64,000 nt of DNA from positions 62,001 to 126,000 of the forward strand of contig DIDI01000037.1 in NCBI GenBank assembly GCA_002418055.1, in the 5' to 3' direction. This document shows, one piece after another, positions 56,245-62,863 of this stretch. Under the pieces are notes generated by a model, which made no database searches, was not told where the DNA came from, and saw nothing but the letters and a program-made list of their open reading frames with translations. Origin of the DNA: Lactobacillus sp. UBA5804 (GTDB lineage: Bacteria; Bacillota; Bacilli; Lactobacillales; Lactobacillaceae). The number at the start of each line of letters is the position of its first letter. Within the stretch, counting starts at the first letter, position 1. The translations under genes were made by a program, and so were the position numbers.

Positions 56245-57117
56245 TCATTCATTTTTGTAGGCAAACTGATGCTGCCTTTGCTGGATTAATTCTCCCATAA
56301 AAAGCAGTAAGACGCCAGCCAGCATTATCAGGATGATGATTTGTAGCGTCGTAGTCGTACTCAGCAACTGCCCCCAATCTAGGCGTACACCCATCAAACG
56401 TTCAAAGTGCTGCCGTGCTGCCTCAACGGGAAAGGCTTGGGCCAGTTGCTGATCCATCATCACCTGCCGATAAAGTGAGGCAAGATAAGCACCGGGCGTC
56501 AGTTTAATCAGTGTTTGCGCAAAAGTTGGTAAAGCACCAATGGGGATGTAAGTTCCCACCAAAAAACCGGTAGCGGTACCCACAATGGTGCCAATAGTCC
56601 CTAAAGTATCAATTCGATGGACAAATTCGACAATTAGCATGTTACCCGTGACAGATAAAAGCGCGCCTAAGGCGGCAATACCCAAGATGACAATCAGCTT
56701 TGAAGAATCTAAATGGAGCTGATCACTCATCCCAAAGTAGCTCACCATGATGGCAAACATAATCACTTGCATCAGGAAGCCAATCAGACTCGCACTAAGC
56801 AGATAACTGACTTTAATTTCAAACCGAGATAAATCGGTGAGCATAAAGTCCTTAATGACTTGCTGCTCACGGTCCTTGGCTAATTGCCCTAAGGCAGTCA
56901 ATGTGGTTGTAATTCCTGTCACTGATAAGGTACCACCAATCAACCAAAGGTCCAGTAACTGGCGTGAATGTGGCACTGCAGCCCAACTATCCAGCATACT
57001 TTTTTTCAAGAAAATCACATATAAAACCAGACTGATCATCGCACCAAGAAGTGAAAAAAAGACCCCTGCTTTATTTTTAAAATAGAGTAACAAATTTCGA
57101 CGACATAAAGCCAGCAT
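56245..57117 (-). CDS. ABC-2 type transporter permease
   Basis: Membrane subunit of 290 residues with six hydrophobic helices in the ABC-2 layout, including LSVTGNMLIVEF and GTATGFLVGTYIPIGALP in the core. The ATP-binding gene ends one base before this ATG, so the pair is coupled. The substrate is unknown; drug or peptide export is typical of LytTR/DUF3021-linked systems but cannot be shown here. Confidence 0.88.
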   Translation of the reverse strand: MLALCRRNLLLYFKNKAGVFFSLLGAMISLVLYVIFLKKSMLDSWAAVPHSRQLLDLWLIGGTLSVTGITTTLTALGQLAKDREQQVIKDFMLTDLSRFEIKVSYLLSASLIGFLMQVIMFAIMVSYFGMSDQLHLDSSKLIVILGIAALGALLSVTGNMLIVEFVHRIDTLGTIGTIVGTATGFLVGTYIPIGALPTFAQTLIKLTPGAYLASLYRQVMMDQQLAQAFPVEAARQHFERLMGVRLDWGQLLSTTTTLQIIILIMLAGVLLLFMGELIQQRQHQFAYKNE

Positions 57118-57118
57118 C

Positions 57119-57985
57119 TTAACGCAGCTCCCTTCCGGTTAAATTCAAAAAAGCATCATTCATACTGCCTGGACTATATTCAAATGTGGTCAACCATGGG
57201 CTGCATTGCGTTAAGAGCTTAATCGCGCTTGCCGCCTCAGCCGGCCAACAAATAATTCCCGTTGGCGTTTCTTGATAATTCAGCTCAGCCGGTAAATGTG
57301 CGAGCAATTTCTGCGGGTGATCCGTCATCAGAGCAAGTCGATTCTTGGAATAACGCTGCTTGATTACAGTCGCCGTATCATTCGCGATGACCTGCCCATG
57401 GTCAATAATATAAACATTATCGGCATGATCCGCCTCTTCCAAATAATGCGTGGTCAGGATAATCGTTAATTGTTGTGTTTTTAACAGTGACTTAAGTAGC
57501 TTCCAAATAGCCTTGCGCGTTTGAATATCTAAGCCTGTCGTAGGTTCATCTAAGAATAAGATATCGGGTTGATTGAGTAGCGCCCGTGCAATATCCACGC
57601 GGCGCCGTTGCCCACCCGACAACTTGCCGTATAACTGGCTAACAAAACTGGTTAAGCCAGTCGCTGCCACCACTTGATCGACGCGCTCTTTTGATAACTG
57701 TTTATAGAGTCCAGAGCGCGTGACTAGATTCTGTTTCACCGTTAAGCGCGCATCTAAGATACTCTCTTGAAAAACCATACTCAGCTTAGCACCGGGTGTG
57801 CGCACAATTTGACCTGAACTAGGGGTAATGAGCCCGGTTAACATTGACATCGTTGTGGTCTTCCCCGCACCATTCGGACCCAGTAGCGCCGTGAGACTCC
57901 CCTTTGCAATCTCTAAATTTACATGGTTGACGGCCACCTGATGGCGGTAAATTTTAGTCAATTCTTGTGTTTCAATTATCATCAT
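57119..57985 (-). CDS. ABC transporter ATP-binding protein
   Basis: ATPase of 288 residues. Walker A is LLGPNGAGKTT (about 34-44), the signature LSGGQRRR is near 121-128, Walker B ILFLDEPTTGLD is near 142-153, and the switch histidine is in TTHYLEEA. AAGGAGATGAC precedes tandem ATGs at 57985 and 57982. It is the first gene of the ABC-LytTR-DUF3021 operon. The 67 bp directly before its start codon occur again at 59603, beyond the channel and lipoprotein genes. Confidence 0.92.
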   Translation of the reverse strand: MMIIETQELTKIYRHQVAVNHVNLEIAKGSLTALLGPNGAGKTTTMSMLTGLITPSSGQIVRTPGAKLSMVFQESILDARLTVKQNLVTRSGLYKQLSKERVDQVVAATGLTSFVSQLYGKLSGGQRRRVDIARALLNQPDILFLDEPTTGLDIQTRKAIWKLLKSLLKTQQLTIILTTHYLEEADHADNVYIIDHGQVIANDTATVIKQRYSKNRLALMTDHPQKLLAHLPAELNYQETPTGIICWPAEAASAIKLLTQCSPWLTTFEYSPGSMNDAFLNLTGRELR

Positions 57986-58051
57986 GTCATCTCCTTATAG
58001 CCAATAGTTTAGCAATAATCTGACCGTTTGTATGACATTCAGTGCCTAGTG
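57985..58051. repeat. 67-bp direct repeat, copy 1
   Basis: Matches copy 2 (59603-59669) at 61 of 67 positions in the same orientation. This copy contains the ribosome site and upstream control region of the ABC operon. The two copies bracket the channel/lipoprotein segment. Confidence 0.9.
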
Positions 58052-58233
58052 GTGCTGCGAGCGAGCCAAGTGGTTAAGAGGCTCTGGTTAAATGAAAAAA
58101 TACAATACGTAGAAATCTTTTGACGTTTTAATCTATTTTCATATGGTATAAAATAGAAACATTAACAATAGATAGCTGATTGAAGTGATGATAATTCATT
58201 TTAAAAGGCTTATTTCTTCCTTACAGAAAGCCA

Positions 58234-58956
58234 TTGAAATTGAAATTTGCCTATAAAACCTACGAACTAATTATTGGTGTCCTTGCCCTATTATCAATTG
58301 TGTTAACTATTTTTGACTTTTCAGGTGTCATTAATCTAGTTAAGTATCCTTATAACATTGCCGATAACGGCATTTGGGTTATTTTCACATTCGACTATTT
58401 CATGCGCTTGATTACTGCGCGAAATAAGAAAGCTTTCTTTAAACATAATATTTTTGATTTATTGGCAATTTTACCCTTTAATTCGCTATTTGACTTTTTC
58501 AGATTTTCTAGACTATTTCGAGCCTTTAGACTACTAAAATTATTTAAATTCGTTCGTTTAATTGGCTTTATTGGTAAAGCTCAAAATAAGTTAAAAAAGT
58601 TTTCAAAAATCAACGGCTTTATTTATCTAGTCTGGATCTGCCTAGCTATTCTGCTCATTTCAGCGACCCTCTATTCAATTGCTGAAAATGTCCCGTGGGG
58701 AGAGGCTCTTTGGTGGGCAATTGTCACTTCAACAACAGTTGGTTATGGCGACATTTCGCCTCATACTTTCGTAGGGAAATTCGCAGCAGTCATGTTGATG
58801 CTAGTCGGAATTGGGTTTATTGATATCTTAACGAGCACCATTACGAGCTACTTTTCTCAAGAAGATACCTCACACTTTGACCAGTTATATGCTGAAATCA
58901 AGCAGCTACAAGCCCTTACTAAACTCGAACAAGCTCAAGAAGCACAACAAAAATAA
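58234..58956 (+). CDS. voltage-gated-type potassium channel
   Basis: Membrane protein of 240 residues with six transmembrane helices. An S4-like segment has regularly spaced arginines/lysines (RLFRAFRLLKLFKFVRL, about 93-109). The pore has the potassium filter TTVGYGD (167-173) and S6 (182-202), followed by a short coiled, glutamine-rich tail. There is no RCK or cyclic-nucleotide domain. The start is taken at a TTG (58234), and another TTG lies two codons upstream; the ribosome site is weak. It lies with a lipoprotein gene between two 67-bp repeats. Confidence 0.88.
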   Translation: MKLKFAYKTYELIIGVLALLSIVLTIFDFSGVINLVKYPYNIADNGIWVIFTFDYFMRLITARNKKAFFKHNIFDLLAILPFNSLFDFFRFSRLFRAFRLLKLFKFVRLIGFIGKAQNKLKKFSKINGFIYLVWICLAILLISATLYSIAENVPWGEALWWAIVTSTTVGYGDISPHTFVGKFAAVMLMLVGIGFIDILTSTITSYFSQEDTSHFDQLYAEIKQLQALTKLEQAQEAQQK

Positions 58957-59042
58957 GCTAGCACACATCAAAGAGGTCACTAATTGAAGCTTAACTCCTT
59001 AACAGCATTTTCGATTTAATTTCTATTTTAGATAAGGACACT

Positions 59043-59576
59043 ATGAAGAAAAAAATTGCATTACTACTCTATATTTCAGTTGCGTTACTACTCACTGCTT
59101 GTGGTCAACAATCACATTCAACTGCTGCCACCAGACAACACAACTTGCGTACAAGCCAGTCTATTCAACTCAGAAAGGCAGCTAGGTTAAAACACCTAAA
59201 GCGAATAACACATGAGCATCAACTCGCAGCTCAAAAGCGTGCTAGAGCTAAAAAATTAGCACACAAGCAACTGCAAGCGGCAGCGTCCCAAGCACGTACT
59301 GCTTCACAGCAAGCTGCTAATAATTCCCAGCAAAGTAACCAGCAGACAAACAACACGACGCAACAAAGTAACCAGTCAACGAATAACACTAATAATACTG
59401 GAGAAGTCAGTGAGCAACAGCAAGGTACAATCAATCGTGCCCGTGGCTATGATCCTAACGGTGCCCCAGTGCTTCCGGGTCAAGATCATGCCGCAGGTGA
59501 TAAGCCTGATGGTACTCCGGATGATTGGGTACAAGGACAAATTGATTGGTGCAAACAACATGGCATCAAACCCTAA
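59043..59576 (+). CDS. lipoprotein with Gln/Asn-rich spacer
   Basis: Secreted lipoprotein of 177 residues. The signal peptide ends in lipobox LLTAC (C20). A basic, alanine-rich stretch (about 35-85) and a Q/N/T repeat spacer with QQSNQ-type units (about 90-122) lead to a C-terminal unit (about 125-177) with RARGYDPNGAPVLPGQDHA and a final IDWCKQHGIKP. No family name can be given with confidence. It is 86 bp after the channel gene on the same strand, with a possible shared transcript. Confidence 0.8.
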   Translation: MKKKIALLLYISVALLLTACGQQSHSTAATRQHNLRTSQSIQLRKAARLKHLKRITHEHQLAAQKRARAKKLAHKQLQAAASQARTASQQAANNSQQSNQQTNNTTQQSNQSTNNTNNTGEVSEQQQGTINRARGYDPNGAPVLPGQDHAAGDKPDGTPDDWVQGQIDWCKQHGIKP

Positions 59577-59602
59577 CGCACACTTTTTATCCTCAATCAT
59601 CG

Positions 59603-59669
59603 TGTCATCTCCCTATAGGCAATAGTTTAGCAATAATCTGACCGTTTGCATGATATTCAGCACCTAGTG
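59603..59669. repeat. 67-bp direct repeat, copy 2
   Basis: Second copy of the ABC-operon upstream region (61 of 67 identical to 57985-58051), here not attached to a transporter gene. On the minus strand it keeps a GGGAGATGAC ribosome-site-like sequence. Confidence 0.9.
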
Positions 59670-59849
59670 ATAACATAAGTGATCAATTGAGGGCTTCCAA
59701 AATATGATTCTGCTAATTCATACATCAGCGATCACTACCATAAAAATACTTTCAGGTACAACATAATAGCTTCATTTCCGCCTCTGACTAATATCTTGGC
59801 ACCTTCTCCCCGTCTTTAAACTCAGGCGTTTTGGTAAAAATTTTTCTGA

Positions 59850-59882
59850 TAATAAAAGCAGCTCACCAAATGATGAGCTGCT
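59850..59882 (-). terminator. terminator after the dehydrogenase remnant
   Basis: On the minus strand AGCAGCTCA pairs with TGAGCTGCT and is followed by TTTTATT. It would serve the leftward crcB pair. Confidence 0.8.
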
Positions 59883-59885
59883 TAT

Positions 59886-60065
59886 TTATTCACGAACTTC
59901 ATAGCGAGGATGTTGCCCCTTGATAACGGCAAGGACATCATCTAACCCCATTTCTACTGTATTCTTCATCGCCGTATGCGTATAAAATGCACAATGCGGG
60001 GTAATGAGTACATTAGGCATCGCTTGGGGCGTGAGATAATCTGCAGGAAGCTCTTCAGCTTTAGC
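59886..60065 (-). pseudogene. C-terminal remnant of a D-2-hydroxyacid dehydrogenase
   Basis: On the minus strand, right after and in frame with the crcB stop, about 58 codons read like the end of a D-lactate/D-2-hydroxyacid dehydrogenase. They include MPNVLITPHCAFYTHTAM (the catalytic-histidine TPH motif), then a helical tail ending RYEVRE and a TAA at 59886. The NAD domain and N-terminus are absent. It indicates a deletion that fused this tail behind the crcB gene. Confidence 0.8.
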
Positions 60066-60416
60066 TTAGCGCCCAGCAATCCAATAGCCCAGCAGTAATA
60101 AGATAAATCCGCCCAGATAACTTAACCCAAAATAGGCAATTCCTTCCCGCATTCGATGGTCATTGAATAGTCCCACAAGTTCTGAATTCAAAGTCGAAAA
60201 AGTGGTAAAGCCGCCAACAATCCCAGTACCTAAAAAGAGCCACCATTGGGTCGATAATTGCATCCCAAATAACCATCCCAAACCAAAAGCACCAACGAGA
60301 TTAATAATAAGTGTCGCCAATGGCCAGTTGACGCCAAATTTAGCTTTAATTAGGTTCGTGAGCTCAAAGCGTAATAATGATCCGATAGCTGCACCGGTAC
60401 CGATGAGATAAATCAT
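60066..60416 (-). CDS. crcB: fluoride channel CrcB/Fluc, subunit 2
   Basis: Small four-helix membrane protein of 116 residues that exports fluoride as a dual-topology dimer or a paired heterodimer. The family asparagine is in INLVGAFGLGWLFG (near 40-53), and GFTTFSTLNSEL (near 71-82) is the central breaking-helix motif. Its ATG overlaps the upstream crcB by four bases, so the two subunits are co-translated. It ends directly at a dehydrogenase remnant. Confidence 0.93.
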   Translation of the reverse strand: MIYLIGTGAAIGSLLRFELTNLIKAKFGVNWPLATLIINLVGAFGLGWLFGMQLSTQWWLFLGTGIVGGFTTFSTLNSELVGLFNDHRMREGIAYFGLSYLGGFILLLLGYWIAGR

Positions 60417-60805
60417 GCCATCACTTCCTGACTAAATCGCTTCCCAGTCTTGGTTCCAAACCAGTAGCCACAAAAACTCAATGCTAAACCACCAAAGACA
60501 CTAAGTAACAGGTAAAAAATTAAATAGGTATTTTGGTGTGCTAAAGCTAGCTTTAGCAGATCCAAATTAAAAGTTGAAAAAGTGGTAAAGGAGCCGACGA
60601 GACCCATTCCTAAGCCAATCGTGAACCAACCAGAAACTTTTTTATACGCTAAGAAAAAATACGTTAGAAAAGCCAAGCTAAAACAACCAATCAGATTTAC
60701 CATAATGGTGCCGTTAAATTGAAACCAGACACCGAAAAAATAACGTAAGATACCGCCCCAAAAGCCAAAAAACATGACACTTAATGCATAACGCCAATTA
60801 GTCAT
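60413..60805 (-). CDS. crcB: fluoride channel CrcB/Fluc, subunit 1
   Basis: Four-helix Fluc subunit of 130 residues with VNLIGCFSLAFLTYF (near 35-49) and GSFTTFSTFNLDL (near 72-84). Tandem unequal crcB genes usually encode an obligate heterodimer with fixed opposite topologies. Its start codon lies inside the decayed 3' end of an antiporter gene. No fluoride riboswitch was recognised upstream. Confidence 0.93.
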   Translation of the reverse strand: MTNWRYALSVMFFGFWGGILRYFFGVWFQFNGTIMVNLIGCFSLAFLTYFFLAYKKVSGWFTIGLGMGLVGSFTTFSTFNLDLLKLALAHQNTYLIFYLLLSVFGGLALSFCGYWFGTKTGKRFSQEVMA

Positions 60806-61080
60806 TAATTTTATCTCCTACCTCACTTGCTAACAAAAGCTTTAACCATAACGGACAAATTAAAGTCGTTAGCATAATCACTAAAATAATCGCCGCAGGA
60901 AATCATCGCCACTCCTATCAGATTGGCATCGTGACGGCTAACTTTCATTAGTCTAGCACTTAAACCGCACCCAATCCACTTGCTAGCGGGGATTGGAAGC
61001 ATCACTACTGGCAAATTCAGGCATTTAGCAAGCTGCGCACACAATAAGGTTGCCGCCAAGATAAGTGTTAGTGCTCCCAT
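60798..61080 (-). pseudogene. Na+/H+ antiporter (CPA2/NapA-like) remnant
   Basis: On the minus strand an N-terminal antiporter start, MGALTLILAATLLCAQLAK..NLPVV, jumps directly to a late-domain stretch with WIGCGLSARLMKVSRHDA and GVAMIS, so some 300 residues are missing. A second lesion shifts the frame. In the next frame the sequence continues AAIILVIMLTTLICPLWLK and ends KIND-TAA at 60798, overlapping crcB by eight bases. Two deletions make the gene non-functional. A promoter (TTGTGA, 18 bp, TATGAT at 61146-61117) survives and may now drive crcB. Confidence 0.8.
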
Positions 61081-61116
61081 GATTCAAACTGCCCACTTCT
61101 TTCTACTAAGAGTGTT

Positions 61117-61146
61117 ATCATAGCACTTTATAATTAACAATCACAA
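61117..61146 (-). promoter_or_regulatory. promoter of the antiporter remnant, probably now reading into crcB
   Basis: Minus strand: -35 TTGTGA (61146-61141), 18 bp, -10 TATGAT (61122-61117). Confidence 0.55.
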
Positions 61147-61175
61147 ATTTTCCCCGCTACTCTGATTAGGGACAA

Positions 61176-61211
61176 CAAAAAAGCCAGGCCATTTGTGGCC
61201 TGACTTTCTTA
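61176..61211 (-). terminator. terminator after the PPOX-fold gene
   Basis: AAAAGCCAGGCCA/TGGCCTGACTTT stem with A6 on the plus strand, giving a T-run leftward. Confidence 0.85.
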
Positions 61212-61225
61212 TTGTTGAGATTAAC

Positions 61226-61588
61226 TTAAGCGTCAATTTCGTCAACATCGATAATAACAACAGTACCATTTTTGCCAGTCTTGTTACGTTGCTCTTCAGT
61301 TAATTTAGCGTCTTCAGAAATATGAGGCGTACCGATAACTCTAACGGCAGTATGGCTAGGAACATCAGCAACAACAGCAGCAACCTTGCTACCAGCCTTG
61401 ATGTTGTTAAAAGCATGAGCATGAGTTACTTCAACGTAAACCAAATGGTTTTCGTCCAGAACGTTCAAAGATTCCTTTGGACCAATTTGTGGGTTACCAT
61501 CGCGGTCGACCGTTGAAATGTAAGCAACCTTATCATTGAAAAACTTTTGTTGTTCTGCAGTTAGCGTCTTGCCTTCTAATTTCTTCAT
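61226..61588 (-). CDS. pyridoxamine 5'-phosphate oxidase-fold protein
   Basis: Small predicted flavin-binding protein of 120 residues. VAYISTVDRDGNPQIGPKESL (read in parts, about 21-41) and the HAHAFNNIKAGSKVAAVV region match the split-barrel PPOX-like family. The specific substrate or cofactor is not determinable. AGAGGAA precedes the ATG. It is monocistronic with its own terminator. Confidence 0.85.
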   Translation of the reverse strand: MKKLEGKTLTAEQQKFFNDKVAYISTVDRDGNPQIGPKESLNVLDENHLVYVEVTHAHAFNNIKAGSKVAAVVADVPSHTAVRVIGTPHISEDAKLTEEQRNKTGKNGTVVIIDVDEIDA

Positions 61589-61808
61589 ACTTGAAAATTC
61601 CTCTCACTTCTTTAAAAATATCAACCATCAACTAACTTGATGACTTTTACTACAATAAAGTCTACTCAATTTGAAGGCATTTGTAAATTATTGTGCCTTA
61701 AAATTTTGGATTTTTGATTTTATTTTATAGTGTTATGTAATTCTTTCAAACCCACTAGGCATAGATGATTCAACTGGCTATTTCAAAAATAAAATAGGGT
61801 TCTTAGTG

Positions 61809-62642
61809 TTATTCAATGAATCCAACCATGAGTCCCCCCGCTTCAGCATAGAAGCTGCAAATTGCTCTCATCGGCCGAATGGTCACCTTGGCCGCAGGGA
61901 ATTCATCCGTTAGCGCGCCCTGCAATAATTCCGCATCTTGCAAGTTATGACAATGATCGATAATGACCTCGCCGCCTTGATAGCCCAACGCTAGCATCTG
62001 GTGCTTCAATTCGCGTAGTGCCCGCTTCATACCATGGACCTTGCTAAGCAGTTCGAACTTCCCTTCCCTATTAGCAGTCCCCACAATATTGATTCTCAAA
62101 ACGCCAGCGACTTTTGCGACCGCTTTTGAAATACGGCCATTTAAGGCAAGGTTTCTAAGAGATTGTAAAACAAAAACCAGATGTGTACGGGTACGCATTT
62201 CAGCAATTTTGGCTTCAAGCACGCCCCAATTAACCCCAGCTGCTAATAACGCCTGAATACCGTGCAAGACAATAGAAGGTTCTGGACCAGCAGAGCGAGA
62301 ATCAACCACAATTACCTTAGCTCCAGGGTGCGCTTCTTCATACATCACCTTGGCCTGATAGGCCGAAGAATAAGACCCTGACAAGGCACTTGTCATTGTC
62401 ACGATCACTGCCCGTTTACTACCAGCTAAAGTATCAAGCCAGTCTTGAATACTTGGGCATGAGCTGCGTCCAGCTACCGTTGTCTGTTTCATAGCGGTCA
62501 TGAAGGCTGACATATCCATATTCCCATCATCACGAAATGATTGATTGCCAAAGGAAAGCGTCAAGGGCGCTACCGCAATCCCTTGCGCCTGGTCGACCAC
62601 CTCATTAGCGCCAGCATCTAAAACTAAACGAACTTCATCCAC
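61809..62642 (-). CDS. DegV-family fatty-acid-binding protein
   Basis: Two-domain fatty-acid-binding protein of 277 residues; some DegV homologues are FakB subunits supplying fatty acids to FakA kinase. The N-terminal domain has SCPSIQDWLDTL and the TSALSGSYSSAYQAK motif; the second domain has ALNGRISKAVA and GRI-type residues near 170-180. The ATG at 62663 gives a longer product, but AGAGGAGT at 62657-62650 supports the GTG at 62642 (VDEVRLVLDAG). A cre-like palindrome lies in its promoter spacer. Confidence 0.88.
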   Translation of the reverse strand: MDEVRLVLDAGANEVVDQAQGIAVAPLTLSFGNQSFRDDGNMDMSAFMTAMKQTTVAGRSSCPSIQDWLDTLAGSKRAVIVTMTSALSGSYSSAYQAKVMYEEAHPGAKVIVVDSRSAGPEPSIVLHGIQALLAAGVNWGVLEAKIAEMRTRTHLVFVLQSLRNLALNGRISKAVAKVAGVLRINIVGTANREGKFELLSKVHGMKRALRELKHQMLALGYQGGEVIIDHCHNLQDAELLQGALTDEFPAAKVTIRPMRAICSFYAEAGGLMVGFIE

Positions 62643-62674
62643 TCGTCTCACTCCTCTATCCATTTTATGTCATT

Positions 62675-62703
62675 ATTATAACGTAAAGCGCTTTAGCTGT
62701 CGA
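62675..62703 (-). promoter_or_regulatory. degV promoter with cre-like palindrome in the spacer
   Basis: Minus strand: -35 TCGACA (62703-62698), 17 bp, -10 TATAAT (62680-62675). The spacer holds the palindrome TAAAGCGCTTTA (62684-62695), which matches the cre core but not its outer bases. Repression by CcpA is inferred. Confidence 0.65.
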
Positions 62704-62727
62704 AAGACTTTTACTAAAAATTAAGAG

Positions 62728-62774
62728 GTAAACCGCTTTCATCTGTTTACACATTCACAAAGTTAGGCTAAAAT
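62728..62774 (+). promoter_or_regulatory. eno promoter with upstream cre site
   Basis: -35 TTTACA (62746-62751), 17 bp, -10 TAAAAT (62769-62774). GTAAACCGCTTTCA (62728-62741) matches 12 of 14 cre positions and sits just upstream of -35, the position typical of CcpA activation. The 5' leader has hairpin-forming GAGCAA/TTGCTC and TGACAA/TTGTCA arms. Confidence 0.65.
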
Positions 62775-62863
62775 TCTAGTTGTAATGAAGGAGCAAATTG
62801 CTCTAGGTGACAATCAAGTCTACTTAATAGTTTGGTTGTCATAATTTTTGAGGAGGCTTTTTG

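Larger units (their letters stand above)
59577..59885. other. spacer with second repeat copy and no intact gene
   Basis: Besides the repeat copy at 59603-59669 and the terminator at 59850-59882, only short unconvincing frames are present. It looks like degraded sequence between the lipoprotein gene and the dehydrogenase remnant. Confidence 0.5.

Noticed and set aside
59376..59600. 74-codon minus-strand frame starting next to repeat copy 2
   Set aside because: It keeps a ribosome-site-like sequence from the repeat but runs antisense through the lipoprotein gene and loses similarity to the ABC protein after the first two or three codons.
59788..59853. Short minus-strand frame ending TPEFKDGEKVPRY
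   Set aside because: It looks protein-like but is only about 21 codons with nothing recognisable upstream, so it was not called a remnant.
60806..61225. Fluoride riboswitch upstream of the crcB pair
   Set aside because: The spacer and antiporter remnant lack the conserved crcB-motif pseudoknot sequence on either strand.
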